64,000 nucleotides of DNA from JADLHS01 sp039806955 (GCA_039806955.1 JBDHQI010000008.1:62001-126000); one strand, 5' to 3'; shown: positions 7,841 to 16,177, counted from the stretch's first letter. Notes: generated by a model not told the origin, from the sequence alone. Numbers and translations: made by a program.

Positions 7841-9679
7841 TCATTCGACACCCTGCTTTTTGGCCCAGTCGTTTAACCCCTGCCCTTCGCTGATGTTCGA
7901 GATTCCCGCCTGACGCGCAATCGCCACGAAGCGTTTAGTCAAATCTGTTTTTGCTTCGCCGGAAACTCGTCCCGTCGCAATTTTCACATACCACACCGGC
8001 AACCGGGCAACCTGCACCCGGAACTTGAACTCATCGCCGCCAGCCAGTTGCTCGGCTTCGTCCAAACGCTGCTCGGCTTCGTCCATCAGTTCCGGCGCGA
8101 GGTAGGCAGCTTTCGAGCTGTCAAAAATATGGATGTGCCAGCCCTGCTCGCGGATCGGGCGATGGATTACATCCAGGTAGGCTTGCAGTTTGGGCGCGGC
8201 GGCCCCGTAATAGGCGGCTAAAAATTCCTGGATATGTTTTTGCACGTCGGTTTCTGGATTCCAAAGCAACTTGGCCAGCACGTAGGCGCGCAACGGCTCC
8301 ATTTCCCCGCCGCCCCCGCCGGAATAGTTGCCCTGCTCGAACAAACTCTTGACGTTGTGCTTCACGAAAAAGCGGACGTTCGATTGCAGGCAATCAAAAT
8401 TGGGAAACGGCTGCAGGTAATGAGCGAAATCCGTCGTGTAATCCCACACGTAGAGCAATGGTGAAATCGCCCCCCACGCGACAATGTCATCGCGAAACTT
8501 TGCATTCTCCTTCGCCGGGCAGGCGTCCAGCGGATGCGCAAAGCAACATTCGATTGAACACAAACGCACGATGACATTCTTGCGCGGTCGGATCGTCTTG
8601 GGCGCCTGGCGCGTGTATTGGTAGGCCAGCGTATCAATTCGGATGTGCGGATAATCCGTTTCAATGGCCGCCGCGACCGCGTTGACAAACTTCAACAGCG
8701 AACCCGCCGGTGAGCCCTCGGCATCATCCACGGCCTTGCATTGTTCGCACTGGCAGTTGTTGAAGGTGTCGTTTTGCGACACACTGATGATGGTCGCCTC
8801 CGGATGTTCCTGGAGCCACTGGCGTACGCGTTCGATGGAAATCCGCAACACATCCGGATTCGTCAGACACCGCTGGACGTAACCCCCTTTGCGTTCGCCA
8901 TTAATCAGCGGAAAATACTCGGGATGTTCCTTGTACAACTCTTGCGGCACGAGTCCATCAAAACTGTGGACGAACGGATGATACACTGTGAACGCGCCGC
9001 CGTGCTTTTTCTGCAAACCGTAATGCTGGCCATTGATGCGATGGCGCGCGGCGAAATCGGCATTGCGCATGAACTGCCGCCAGAACACATCGCGATTCTC
9101 CAGCGCCGGAACGATTGTCTCATCAAGCTCCGGCAGGCGCACGCGACTCACGGTCGGCACGACTTCCAACTCGGGCGTGAACCAGCGCACGCCGAGCTTT
9201 TCTTCCAGCAACGTGTAAACGCCGTTCAGCGTACCGCGCGGTTGTCCGCCCGCAATGATCAACTGCCGCCCCGCTTCACGCAGCACGAAACCGTCCGGAC
9301 CGAGTTTGGTGAAATCAATTTTCGCGCGCGCTTTGCCGAGGCGCGCGTTATCTCCCAGCAAAATCTCGCGTGACGTCGGCTTCTCGGCATCGGAAACAAT
9401 CGGCAGCTTCACTCCGCTTATCTTTTCCAGATAATACTGCAATTCCTCGGCGGCGTAACGCTCGGCAGGAATGGCCAGTTCCGGAATTACGATGCGATAA
9501 TCGCTTTTGCCTTCATCGGCCAGTGTGAGAGCTGCTTGCACCGGCCCGATCATTGTCAGACATAGCCAACCAAAACTAAAAATCCTGAGCCAGCGTGCCT
9601 GGCTATAGTAATGGTGCGCCGTTCGGCTTTGGCCTGATGTGCTATTCATGGCCAGCCCTGTTGGTGTAAAATGTTTCAT
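7841..9679 (-). CDS. Exported DUF4838-type carbohydrate-related protein
   Basis: A 612-residue protein with an N-terminal hydrophobic export signal (WLRIFSFGWLCLTMIGPVQA). Starts at 9649, 9679 or 9799 are possible; 9679 is chosen because 9799 adds unlikely sequence. Residues ~45-150 resemble the N-terminal domain of GH67 alpha-glucuronidases and GH20-like enzymes (AIPAERYAAEELQYYLEKISG, LLGDNA, GGQPRGTLNGVYTLLEE). The remaining part reads as a TIM-barrel-like DUF4838 region with a CxC..C cluster (NCQCEQC) and ISVSQNDTFN. The family is abundant in Verrucomicrobiota and assumed to act on glycans, but no activity is established here. Confidence 0.75.
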   Translation of the reverse strand: MKHFTPTGLAMNSTSGQSRTAHHYYSQARWLRIFSFGWLCLTMIGPVQAALTLADEGKSDYRIVIPELAIPAERYAAEELQYYLEKISGVKLPIVSDAEKPTSREILLGDNARLGKARAKIDFTKLGPDGFVLREAGRQLIIAGGQPRGTLNGVYTLLEEKLGVRWFTPELEVVPTVSRVRLPELDETIVPALENRDVFWRQFMRNADFAARHRINGQHYGLQKKHGGAFTVYHPFVHSFDGLVPQELYKEHPEYFPLINGERKGGYVQRCLTNPDVLRISIERVRQWLQEHPEATIISVSQNDTFNNCQCEQCKAVDDAEGSPAGSLLKFVNAVAAAIETDYPHIRIDTLAYQYTRQAPKTIRPRKNVIVRLCSIECCFAHPLDACPAKENAKFRDDIVAWGAISPLLYVWDYTTDFAHYLQPFPNFDCLQSNVRFFVKHNVKSLFEQGNYSGGGGGEMEPLRAYVLAKLLWNPETDVQKHIQEFLAAYYGAAAPKLQAYLDVIHRPIREQGWHIHIFDSSKAAYLAPELMDEAEQRLDEAEQLAGGDEFKFRVQVARLPVWYVKIATGRVSGEAKTDLTKRFVAIARQAGISNISEGQGLNDWAKKQGVE

Positions 9680-9866
9680 CAGTTTGCTCTTTGAACGGTG
9701 GTGAGCATAAGCTTCGGGCCACGCCGCCGCAATTGCCATTCTCAATGAAAATGCGGCGCCGAATTGATCAGTTGAAGTCAACCTCATCCGCTGCTCCACG
9801 GGAATGGCCTGGCGGGAGCGGGGCCCCGGGAATCGTCAACCTGGATGAGGGTGGGTTCGGTACTCG

Positions 9867-10229
9867 CTATTTCGTGATCCGGGCGGATTCAATCAACTCC
9901 CAAAACTTGGGATTTTGTTGCAAGGCCGCGTCTTCCTCGACCTTCAATCCCGAACGATACATGAAGTCTTTGAGTGTGTTCTTGCTCAAAATTCGATGCA
10001 CCAAAACGCCCAACTCGTGGCGCTCAAAATAAACGCGGAAATCTCCGATGCGGAAGCGATGCAAAATACGCCCGCCCCGTTCCAATTTTCCAAAATCGCT
10101 TAACTCCGTGCCGATGACTTGTTGCGGCAACCCCCGAAATTCACCGAGGATATGCAATTGCAGTTCCTTCGGCATGCGCGACAACTCGGCGGCGCTTGCC
10201 GGCGTGAAAATAATCTGGAAAGGCGTCAT
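9867..10229 (-). CDS. RelE/ParE-like toxin without visible antitoxin
   Basis: A 120-residue basic protein with the RelE fold pattern: MTPFQIIFTPASAAELSRMP at the N-terminus, the core strands HRFRIGDFRVYFE and a late GVLVHRILSKNT segment. RelE-type proteins cleave ribosome-bound mRNA. Normally a small antitoxin gene lies directly next to the toxin. Here the 140 bp on the 5' side and the 187 bp on the 3' side contain no convincing antitoxin. A ~25-residue C-terminal extension (EEDAALQQNPKFWELIESAR) is unusual and might carry a self-inhibitory or regulatory helix, which is inference. Confidence 0.7.
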   Translation of the reverse strand: MTPFQIIFTPASAAELSRMPKELQLHILGEFRGLPQQVIGTELSDFGKLERGGRILHRFRIGDFRVYFERHELGVLVHRILSKNTLKDFMYRSGLKVEEDAALQQNPKFWELIESARITK

Positions 10230-10371
10230 TTCTAATCTCTAGCTTTGCCGCGACCCAGTATGGGGTTCCGCCCAGAGCAACGCACGCTAAATTCATCAAG
10301 GGTATTTCCCTGCAAGCTCGGCATGCTTCAATTCGCGCGCTGATCGTCTGCAACTCGGTTCACCGCATTGC

Positions 10372-11394
10372 TCAATCGGTCACGACCAAAGGTCGCAACT
10401 GCTCCACGCTCGCCGTGCCGGTCGTGCCGAGTTGATGAATGACAATGGAACTGGCCGCGTTGGCCAACGTCAGCGCATCGCGAATAGTGGCACCGCTTTG
10501 AAGGGCGGTGATCAAATTCGCCGAAACGGCATCACCCGCACCCACAATGTCAATTTCACCGCGTAGCGGCAGCGCGGGTAGATGCTCCGTGCGTCCGTCT
10601 GGAGTAACGCCCAAAATCCCTCGTTCCGAAAGCGTCACGAAGACCGGTCGCTGATTTTGCCTGGTCAGACGCACCGCCGCCGCAACGATGTCCTTCAATT
10701 CCGCCGTCGCCGCCAGACTGGTCAGAGCGGAAAGTTCCGTGGCGTTCATTTTAAAAATGGCCGGTGGGAAATTACGCAGACCACGACGACTGTCGGCCAG
10801 GACCAACTGTTGCGGACGAGATTGGACCACACGCCTCAAAACCGCCAATACGGCCGGAGTCAATACGCCGGTGGCCTGTTGATCTTCCTGTTCCAAAACC
10901 ACCAACGCGTCCGTCTGTTCCGCCGCCGCAATCAAGTGGGCGCATAACTGTTCCACCACCTCCGGTGGCGTGGGCGTCCAATTTTTCTGGTCGAGCCGAT
11001 TCAATTCGCGCGGCGGTCGGTTCGCCTCAACAATCAACGGCTTGCAATATGTAAAGGTGTGGCGCGCGGGCGTCTGAAGAAAATAGTCCAGGCGCACGCC
11101 GGGCAAGGCGGCCAACGCCCGGCGCAATTCGTAGCCTTCGCCATCGTCACCTGCAAACCCCACAGGAAAAATCTGGCCAACGCCAAGCGCGGCCAAGTTG
11201 TTGAGTACAGTACCCGCTCCGCCTGGTTGCGCGCGAACTCTGGCAACGTTATGCACCGGCAATCCGGTTTCGATGGAAGTCTCCGCCTTGGTTGGATCAA
11301 TTTCGAGGTAGCGATCCAGACAAAAATCGCCAACCACCGCAATCCGCAATTTCGGATACTGTCCCGTAATCGTGGCGAAACGCTCGGCATTCAT
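10372..11394 (-). CDS. PfkB-family kinase, HldE/RfaE1-like
   Basis: A 340-residue ribokinase-fold enzyme. The start at 11394 (MNAERFATITGQYPKLRIAVVGDFCLDRY) matches the family; longer in-frame sequence is rejected. It shows the PfkB motifs PGGAGTVLNNLAALG and the catalytic-site motif DIVGAGDAVSANLITAL with the conserved Asp. The closest known group is the kinase half of HldE, which phosphorylates D-glycero-D-manno-heptose 7-phosphate at C1. The adenylyltransferase half is absent. It lies five bases after the HAD gene and ends the ROK-SIS-HAD-kinase operon, supporting a sugar-phosphate role in heptose or a related nucleotide-sugar pathway. Confidence 0.8.
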   Translation of the reverse strand: MNAERFATITGQYPKLRIAVVGDFCLDRYLEIDPTKAETSIETGLPVHNVARVRAQPGGAGTVLNNLAALGVGQIFPVGFAGDDGEGYELRRALAALPGVRLDYFLQTPARHTFTYCKPLIVEANRPPRELNRLDQKNWTPTPPEVVEQLCAHLIAAAEQTDALVVLEQEDQQATGVLTPAVLAVLRRVVQSRPQQLVLADSRRGLRNFPPAIFKMNATELSALTSLAATAELKDIVAAAVRLTRQNQRPVFVTLSERGILGVTPDGRTEHLPALPLRGEIDIVGAGDAVSANLITALQSGATIRDALTLANAASSIVIHQLGTTGTASVEQLRPLVVTD

Positions 11395-11399
11395 GGGCC

Positions 11400-12242
11400 T
11401 CAATGATCCAGAATGCGCACCAGGAGCGGCGCCGCATCGCGGAAGTCGGGAATGACCACATCCGCGCCCACGCCCAGCAGCCGTTGGCGTTTCCATTCGT
11501 CGAAGCGGCCCGAACCGTTGTGCGCTTCATCACTCGCGACGGCTACCGCCAGTCCGCCAACCTCCTTGGTATTTTGAATTTCCACGTAGCCATCGCCAAA
11601 GGCCAGCAGTTGCGTCCCGGCGATCTGATTTTCGCGCAGTAATCGTTCGATGACCATTTTTTTGGAGAACTGCTTGTAGTTGTCCAGCGCCCCGTAAATA
11701 TGCGGGCCGAAGTACCGGGTCAAACCGAGCAACTCAGCTTCTATTTTAACGAACGGCTCGTCAGTGCCGCTGGCCAGATACAGCGCCAATCCGCGTCGCT
11801 GCAATTCGTCCAACAAACCGCGCGCGCCATGTACCAACAGGTCATCAGGTTTGATTACGCCCTGACGCAAATCATCAGTGCGATGTCGAATCCGCTCGTC
11901 CAGTCGCCGCAAGTATTCGTGTTTATACCACAACGGATCACGCGGGGTGCCGCCTCGTTCCTTGATGCGCTCGGCCAGTTGCATCATCTGATAAATCGTC
12001 TGCTTGCCGTTCAGGCGCATGATGTCCTCGAAGCACAACTGCCGACGCGCCGCCTCGGTTTCATCGGGCAATTCGGGCAGCATCTCGACAAACATCGGCA
12101 CCATGACTTCGGGCCAGCCCTCCCGAATGAGGGACAGCGTGCCGTCAAAGTCAAAGAGCACATGACTGATCTGCGGGCGGGGGGCAAAATTAGCGGTGAA
12201 TTCCACGCGCCCGGCAAACTGGGTGGCGGCAGGCTTACTCAT
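11400..12242 (-). CDS. HAD-superfamily phosphatase
   Basis: A 280-residue haloacid-dehalogenase-type hydrolase. Motif I is FDFDGTLSLI near residue 31 (nucleophile and acid Asp), followed by a long helical cap, motif II ASGTDEPF, a Lys-bearing region around YKQFSKKMVIE and motif IV GDGYVEIQNTKE. The start at 12242 makes an ATGA overlap with the upstream GmhA-like gene, so the two are likely translationally coupled. In a heptose pathway the phosphatase would remove the C7 phosphate, but the protein is larger than and unlike GmhB, so it could instead act on another sugar phosphate. Confidence 0.8.
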   Translation of the reverse strand: MSKPAATQFAGRVEFTANFAPRPQISHVLFDFDGTLSLIREGWPEVMVPMFVEMLPELPDETEAARRQLCFEDIMRLNGKQTIYQMMQLAERIKERGGTPRDPLWYKHEYLRRLDERIRHRTDDLRQGVIKPDDLLVHGARGLLDELQRRGLALYLASGTDEPFVKIEAELLGLTRYFGPHIYGALDNYKQFSKKMVIERLLRENQIAGTQLLAFGDGYVEIQNTKEVGGLAVAVASDEAHNGSGRFDEWKRQRLLGVGADVVIPDFRDAAPLLVRILDH

Positions 12243-12817
12243 TTGGCCCAATCTGGATGTTCCATGAACGCGTAGCACAGCACGTGGCAAATCCCCATCT
12301 GCGCATCTTCCACGCGACCGTAATGCGTGTCGTTGATGACGACGACCTGCTCGGCAACCTCCGCCATGCGGCCGCGCTTGGCGCCCACCAGGGCCACCGT
12401 GCGCAAGCGGTTCGCCTTCGCCCACTCCAACGCCCGCACACAATTGGGCGAGTTTCCGGAAACACTGATGCCGAGCGCGAGGTCGCCCGGACGCGCGTAA
12501 TTTTGCATCTGCCGTACAAAAACGTCTTCGTAGGCGTAATCATTTCCCAGCGCCGTGATCCAACTGACATTGTCAGTCAGACTCAACACTCGAAAGCGTT
12601 TGCCCAAACGATCAGAAGCGCCTTTGCCGAGATCCGTCGCAAAATGCGAGGCGTTCGCGGCGCTTCCGCCGTTGCCGAACACCAAGACCTGGCGGTCTTC
12701 CTGGTGAATGTGGCGAAGGGTTTGAATCAATTGCACCAGCGCTTCCGGCGCAATGGAATCGAGCGCCGCCTTTTGCGCTCGGAGATAATCGGCAACCCAC
12801 TGATTGGCAGTCGTCAT
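12239..12817 (-). CDS. SIS-domain isomerase, GmhA-like
   Basis: A 192-residue single SIS-domain protein similar to sedoheptulose-7-phosphate isomerase. Diagnostic segments are VLVFGNGGSAANASHFATDL, the phosphate-binding GISVSGNSPNCVRALEWA and a Glu/His-bearing C-terminal helix (VEDAQMGICHVLCYAFME). Length matches GmhA. GmhA makes D-glycero-D-manno-heptose 7-phosphate, the first step toward ADP- or GDP-heptose. The coupling to a HAD phosphatase and an HldE-like kinase supports this assignment; DiaA- or sugar-P-specific SIS proteins are the alternative. Confidence 0.8.
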   Translation of the reverse strand: MTTANQWVADYLRAQKAALDSIAPEALVQLIQTLRHIHQEDRQVLVFGNGGSAANASHFATDLGKGASDRLGKRFRVLSLTDNVSWITALGNDYAYEDVFVRQMQNYARPGDLALGISVSGNSPNCVRALEWAKANRLRTVALVGAKRGRMAEVAEQVVVINDTHYGRVEDAQMGICHVLCYAFMEHPDWAK

Positions 12818-12866
12818 GCGCGGTAAAGGATAGGGATGGCGGATAAATACTCAATTCTTCGTTTGC

Positions 12867-13790
12867 TCAATCCGCTTTCGCGGCGCGAACCGCAAGCAGC
12901 AGAGCGCCAACCGGAACCACGTCCGCGCCCAGTGGCGATAACTGAACGCTGAGGCCGGGTCGGAAGGCTTCCATCACCCAGCCGCGCAAAGCGTTTTCCA
13001 CGGCCAGACGAAGCGGTTCGCCCAACCCGGCCAGGCCACCGCCCAGAATGAGGCGCTGCGGGTGAAACAAATGAACCACATGCGACAACCCAAACGCCAG
13101 ATCTTCGGAAATTTCCCGCAAGAGCTGTTGCGCCAGGGGATCGCCTTGCGCCAGGGCCGTTCCAAGGTGTCGCGCCTCGCCGCGAGTTTCCCGCCCCACC
13201 AAACGCGCGAGCTGGCTTTGCGGTTGTTGCTGGATCAACTCGCGAATTCGCGCGTCCACCGCCCAACCGGAACAACGCGATTCAACCGTCGTGCCGCGGC
13301 GATCCAGCCGCACGTGACCAATTTCCGCTTCGCCAGGAATTGCCCCGTGATAAATTTGCCCCGCCACGACCAGCCCGCCGCCAACGCCGCTGCCCAGCGT
13401 CACGTAAAATACCGGATCGCCACCCACGCCCGCGCCGCAATGTGCCTCACCCAACGCCGCCACATTCGCATCGTTGTCCACCGCCACTGGAGTTCTGATC
13501 TGCTCGTGCAACCATGACGACAGATCAAAATCCGACCATCCTTCGATCTGATGAGAGCGACAGATTTTTCCAGTGCGCCAATCCACCGGACCACCAAACC
13601 CGACGCCAACGGCGGCAATTTGATGACTGGCGCTCAATTCGCGAATTGCCCGCGCCATTTGTTCACGGATGCCGACCGCTCCGGCATTCGGATTAACGGT
13701 CAGAGTGCGGCGGTGCTGAATCGCCCCGTATTCGTTACCGAGCGCGAGTTGCAATTTCGTGCCGCCAATTTCGATGCCAAGAATGTTCAT
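12867..13790 (-). CDS. ROK-family sugar kinase
   Basis: A 307-residue ROK protein. The ATP-binding motif is GIEIGGTKLQLALG at the N-terminus, with VGVGFGGPVD, the catalytic Asp in VDNDANVAALGE and the GSGVGGGLVVAGQIYHG loop. The zinc motif (CxCGxxGC) of many ROK kinases is reduced to ESRCSGWAVDA, so only one of its cysteines is clear. No N-terminal helix-turn-helix is present, which favours a kinase over an NagC-type repressor. The start at 13790 is preferred over 13805. It is the first gene of the four-gene sugar-phosphate operon; glucose is the default substrate but not proven. Confidence 0.82.
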   Translation of the reverse strand: MNILGIEIGGTKLQLALGNEYGAIQHRRTLTVNPNAGAVGIREQMARAIRELSASHQIAAVGVGFGGPVDWRTGKICRSHQIEGWSDFDLSSWLHEQIRTPVAVDNDANVAALGEAHCGAGVGGDPVFYVTLGSGVGGGLVVAGQIYHGAIPGEAEIGHVRLDRRGTTVESRCSGWAVDARIRELIQQQPQSQLARLVGRETRGEARHLGTALAQGDPLAQQLLREISEDLAFGLSHVVHLFHPQRLILGGGLAGLGEPLRLAVENALRGWVMEAFRPGLSVQLSPLGADVVPVGALLLAVRAAKAD

Positions 13791-13858
13791 CGTGATCTGC
13801 CTCACCGATGCTGACGCAAGCGGAGACTTGGGGCAATGGTGGAGATGCGAGCAGCAAC

Positions 13859-13933
13859 TGGTAGCGCGTACGGGAATCGAACCCGTCTTTCAGCCTTGAG
13901 AGGGCCGTGTCCTAGCCGATAGACGAACGCGCC
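13859..13933 (-). tRNA. tRNA-Glu (CUC)
   Basis: Read on the minus strand, a cloverleaf forms: acceptor GGCGCGT paired with ACGCGCT (first pair a G-T wobble), an anticodon arm CGGCC-CTCTCAA-GGCTG with anticodon CUC (codon GAG), and a T arm ACGGG-TTCGATT-CCCGT. Discriminator A is followed by an encoded CCA (13859-13861). It is 72 nt plus CCA. The gene lies between the ROK operon and rpmI and is the only tRNA seen in the window. Confidence 0.92.
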
Positions 13934-13944
13934 ACGACGCCCGC

Positions 13945-13972
13945 ATCCTATCCCCTCAGACCACCTTGTCAC
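13945..13972 (-). promoter_or_regulatory. Putative promoter of tRNA-Glu
   Basis: On the minus strand GTGACA (-35, five of six consensus bases) is followed after 16 bases by TAGGAT (-10, four of six), 11 bases before the tRNA 5' end at 13933. Spacing and position fit a sigma-70-type promoter; this is motif matching only. Confidence 0.45.
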
Positions 13973-13986
13973 GCTGAAATTAACTC

Positions 13987-14014
13987 TTGCACTCCACCTT
14001 GCAGGCTTTATACT
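13987..14014 (+). promoter_or_regulatory. Putative promoter of rpmI-rplT
   Basis: TTGCAC (13987-13992) and TATACT (14009-14014) are separated by 16 bases and lie 30 bases before the rpmI start. Both hexamers match the sigma-70 consensus in five (TATACT) and four (TTGCAC) positions. The normal upstream gene infC is absent here, so rpmI needs its own promoter, which supports the call. Confidence 0.5.
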
Positions 14015-14043
14015 GCGCCTCCTTTTGTAACAGGAAGTTATTT

Positions 14044-14253
14044 ATGCGACGTCCCAAAGGTATCAAAACCAAGAAATCTGTGACCAAACGTTTCAAGCTG
14101 ACGGCTCGGGGAAAAATCCTCCGCAGCCGCTCCGGGCGACGTCATCTTTGCCAGACTAAAAGCGCCAAACGTCGGCGCAGTCTGCGCGGCGCGGCGATCG
14201 TCCACACCACGGACGAATATCGCATCAAGCAAAGCCTTCCGTTCACCCACTGA
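14044..14253 (+). CDS. rpmI: 50S ribosomal protein bL35
   Basis: A 69-residue, very basic protein with the bL35 pattern: KGIKTKKSVTKRFKLTARGK at the N-terminus and HLCQTKSAKRRRSLRG in the middle. The ATG at 14044 is preceded by CAGGAAG, a usable ribosome binding site, and fits the family N-terminus; upstream in-frame sequence is not conserved. It is followed 44 bp later by rplT, the standard rpmI-rplT order, but infC, usually first in this operon, is missing. Confidence 0.95.
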   Translation: MRRPKGIKTKKSVTKRFKLTARGKILRSRSGRRHLCQTKSAKRRRSLRGAAIVHTTDEYRIKQSLPFTH

Positions 14254-14297
14254 TTTCACCGTATCTCTGTTCCCATCCATTTTAATTTCTACTTTTC

Positions 14298-14927
14298 ATG
14301 CGCGTAACAAATTCACCAGCCTCTCGTAAGCGCCGCAATCGCATGTTGCAAGCGGCGAAGGGTTTTCGCCTCAAACGTTCCAAACTTTACCGCTACGCCA
14401 GCGATGCCGTGGATCACGGCCGGCAGTACGCCTACCGCGATCGCCGCGTCAAGAAGCGCACGTTCCGCTATCTCTGGCAGATTCGGATCAATGCCGCTGC
14501 ACGCACGGCCGGAATCACTTACAGCCGTCTGATCGAAGGTTTGAAGGCCGCCAAGTGCGAATTGGACCGCAAGGTGATTGCCGACATTGCCGCGCAGGAT
14601 AACGACGCGTTTCTGCAACTGGTAAAGCTGGCGCAGGACGGTTTGAAGGCCAAAGCCGAATGCGCCGGTAAAGGCGACGATTTGACCGAGATCGAAGGAA
14701 TCGGCCCCAAAATTCAGGAAGCGCTGCACGCGCAAGGTATCAAGTCGTTCGCCCAAGTGGCCGCCACCTCGGTGGCGCGACTGAAGGAAATTCTCGCGGC
14801 AGGCGGCGCACACCTGAAACAATGGGATCCCGCCACCTGGCCCGAACAAGCGGCGCTGGCCGTCAAGGGAGATCGCGAGGCTTTTGAAAAGCTTAAGGTC
14901 GAACTTAAAGGCGGACGCCGCGTTTAA
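14298..14927 (+). CDS. rplT: 50S ribosomal protein bL20 with C-terminal HhH domain
   Basis: Residues 1-118 are canonical bL20, an assembly protein that binds 23S rRNA (SRKRRNRMLQAAKGFRLKRS, YAYRDRRVKKRTFRYLWQIR, AARTAGITYSRLIEGL). The protein is 209 residues because of an extra ~90-residue tail. The tail begins DDLTEIEGIGPKIQEALHAQ, a helix-hairpin-helix motif, and continues with FAQVAATSVARLKEILAAGG and WPEQAALA, which together match the stand-alone HhH module (DUF4332-like) found fused to other ribosomal proteins in Bacteroidota. The tail may add nucleic-acid contacts. It is followed by a strong terminator. Confidence 0.93.
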   Translation: MRVTNSPASRKRRNRMLQAAKGFRLKRSKLYRYASDAVDHGRQYAYRDRRVKKRTFRYLWQIRINAAARTAGITYSRLIEGLKAAKCELDRKVIADIAAQDNDAFLQLVKLAQDGLKAKAECAGKGDDLTEIEGIGPKIQEALHAQGIKSFAQVAATSVARLKEILAAGGAHLKQWDPATWPEQAALAVKGDREAFEKLKVELKGGRRV

Positions 14928-14947
14928 GCATCGAACCCCATTTCCCG

Positions 14948-14972
14948 GGCGACCAGCAATGGTCGCCTTTTT
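14948..14972 (+). terminator. Rho-independent terminator after rplT
   Basis: An 8-bp perfect stem (GGCGACCA / TGGTCGCC) closes a GCAA tetraloop and is followed directly by five Ts. It starts 20 bases after the rplT stop and separates rpmI-rplT from pheS. Confidence 0.85.
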
Positions 14973-15016
14973 CTTTTGCTGACCGGGTGAATTCGTTAAA
15001 CTCCAAATCTGAATTT

Positions 15017-16060
15017 ATGGCTGGCTTCCTCGAAGAAATTGAACCGTTGAAACAAACCGCCCTTGCTGACTTAAAAGGCGCCACCACTCTGGCCGCGCTG
15101 GAGCAAATCAAGGGCGCGTGGATGGGGCCGAATGGCAAATTCACCGCCTTGATGAAACGCCTCGGATCCCTAGCCCGGGAGGAGCGCCCGGCGGCGGGTA
15201 AGTTGATTAACGCGGGCAAGATGGAACTGGAATCCGCGCTGGCCGAGCGACGCAGCGAACTGGAACTGGCGGCGGCGCAACCCAGGCATCCGACCGATTT
15301 TACCTTGCCCGGGCGGCGGCGCGGTCTCGGCAAACTGCATCCGCTCACGCAAGTAACAGACGACATTGTCCGCGCGTTTCGCAAAATTGGTTTTGCGGTG
15401 GCGGATGGTCCGGAGATCGAAGACGAATACCATTGTTTTGACGCGCTGAACACGCCGGCGGATCATCCCGCGCGTGACTTGCAGGATACTTTCTACCTCG
15501 TTGGCGATCCCCAGGCTGGAAACGCGCCGGAGGCTTCCTCGCGCCGCGGCTCGTTGCTGCGCACGCACACTTCGTCGGTGCAAATTCGCGTCATGGAAAA
15601 GCAAGCGCCGCCGGTGCGCATCATTGTTCCAGGGCGCGTGTTTCGCCGCGACAACGCGGATGCCACGCACAATCCCACCTTCCATCAAGTCGAAGGACTG
15701 TACGTGGATCGGGACGTCACGGTTGGCGATCTGAAAGGCACGGTGGAATTTGTCTTTCGCGAATTGATGGGCGACGACGTAAAAATCCGTTTTCGACCGC
15801 ACTATTTCAGCTACACCGAGCCGAGCTATGAAATTGACTTCACCAATGCGCTGGTTCAAAAAATGGGCAAAGCGTGGCTGGAGATCGCCGGTTGCGGCAT
15901 GGTGCATCCCCAAGTTTTCGAGAACGTCGGTTACGATCCGGAAGTCTGGACTGGCTGGGCCTTTGGTTTTGGCATTGAACGCATTGCAATGTTGCGTTAC
16001 GGCATCAACGACATCCGATTGTTTTACGAAAACGACGTGCGGTTCTTGAAACAGTTTTAA
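15017..16060 (+). CDS. pheS: Phenylalanyl-tRNA synthetase alpha subunit
   Basis: A 347-residue class II synthetase subunit; with PheT it charges tRNA-Phe. The N-terminal ~85 residues form the coiled-coil tRNA-binding arm. The catalytic core shows HPLTQVTDDIVRAFRKIGF, motif 2 (GRVFRRDNADATHNPTFHQVEG) region, the FRPHYFSYTEPSYEID loop and motif 3 GFGIERIAMLRYGINDIR. The ATG at 15017 is preferred over a GTG at 14987. pheT normally follows pheS; here the next gene is an exported phosphodiesterase-like protein, so pheT must lie elsewhere. Confidence 0.94.
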   Translation: MAGFLEEIEPLKQTALADLKGATTLAALEQIKGAWMGPNGKFTALMKRLGSLAREERPAAGKLINAGKMELESALAERRSELELAAAQPRHPTDFTLPGRRRGLGKLHPLTQVTDDIVRAFRKIGFAVADGPEIEDEYHCFDALNTPADHPARDLQDTFYLVGDPQAGNAPEASSRRGSLLRTHTSSVQIRVMEKQAPPVRIIVPGRVFRRDNADATHNPTFHQVEGLYVDRDVTVGDLKGTVEFVFRELMGDDVKIRFRPHYFSYTEPSYEIDFTNALVQKMGKAWLEIAGCGMVHPQVFENVGYDPEVWTGWAFGFGIERIAMLRYGINDIRLFYENDVRFLKQF

Positions 16061-16177
16061 TCAAACGGCAATTTGATGATTGCTCTTACCGCGTCATCAT
16101 GCAACGTCGTTATTTTTATTGGCAAAATTTGTTTTCGAGCACGCGGGGGTTCAGGCTCCACCCCAAGTTTATTATTT

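Noticed and set aside
7812..7841. Small hairpin between the SDR and DUF4838-type genes as a bidirectional terminator
   Set aside because: Only a 5-bp stem with no T tract on either strand.
10141..10353. Small minus-strand frame (70 codons) next to the RelE-like toxin, as possible antitoxin
   Set aside because: It overlaps the first 89 bases of the toxin gene in another frame, has no DNA-binding or acidic antitoxin pattern and no good start context.
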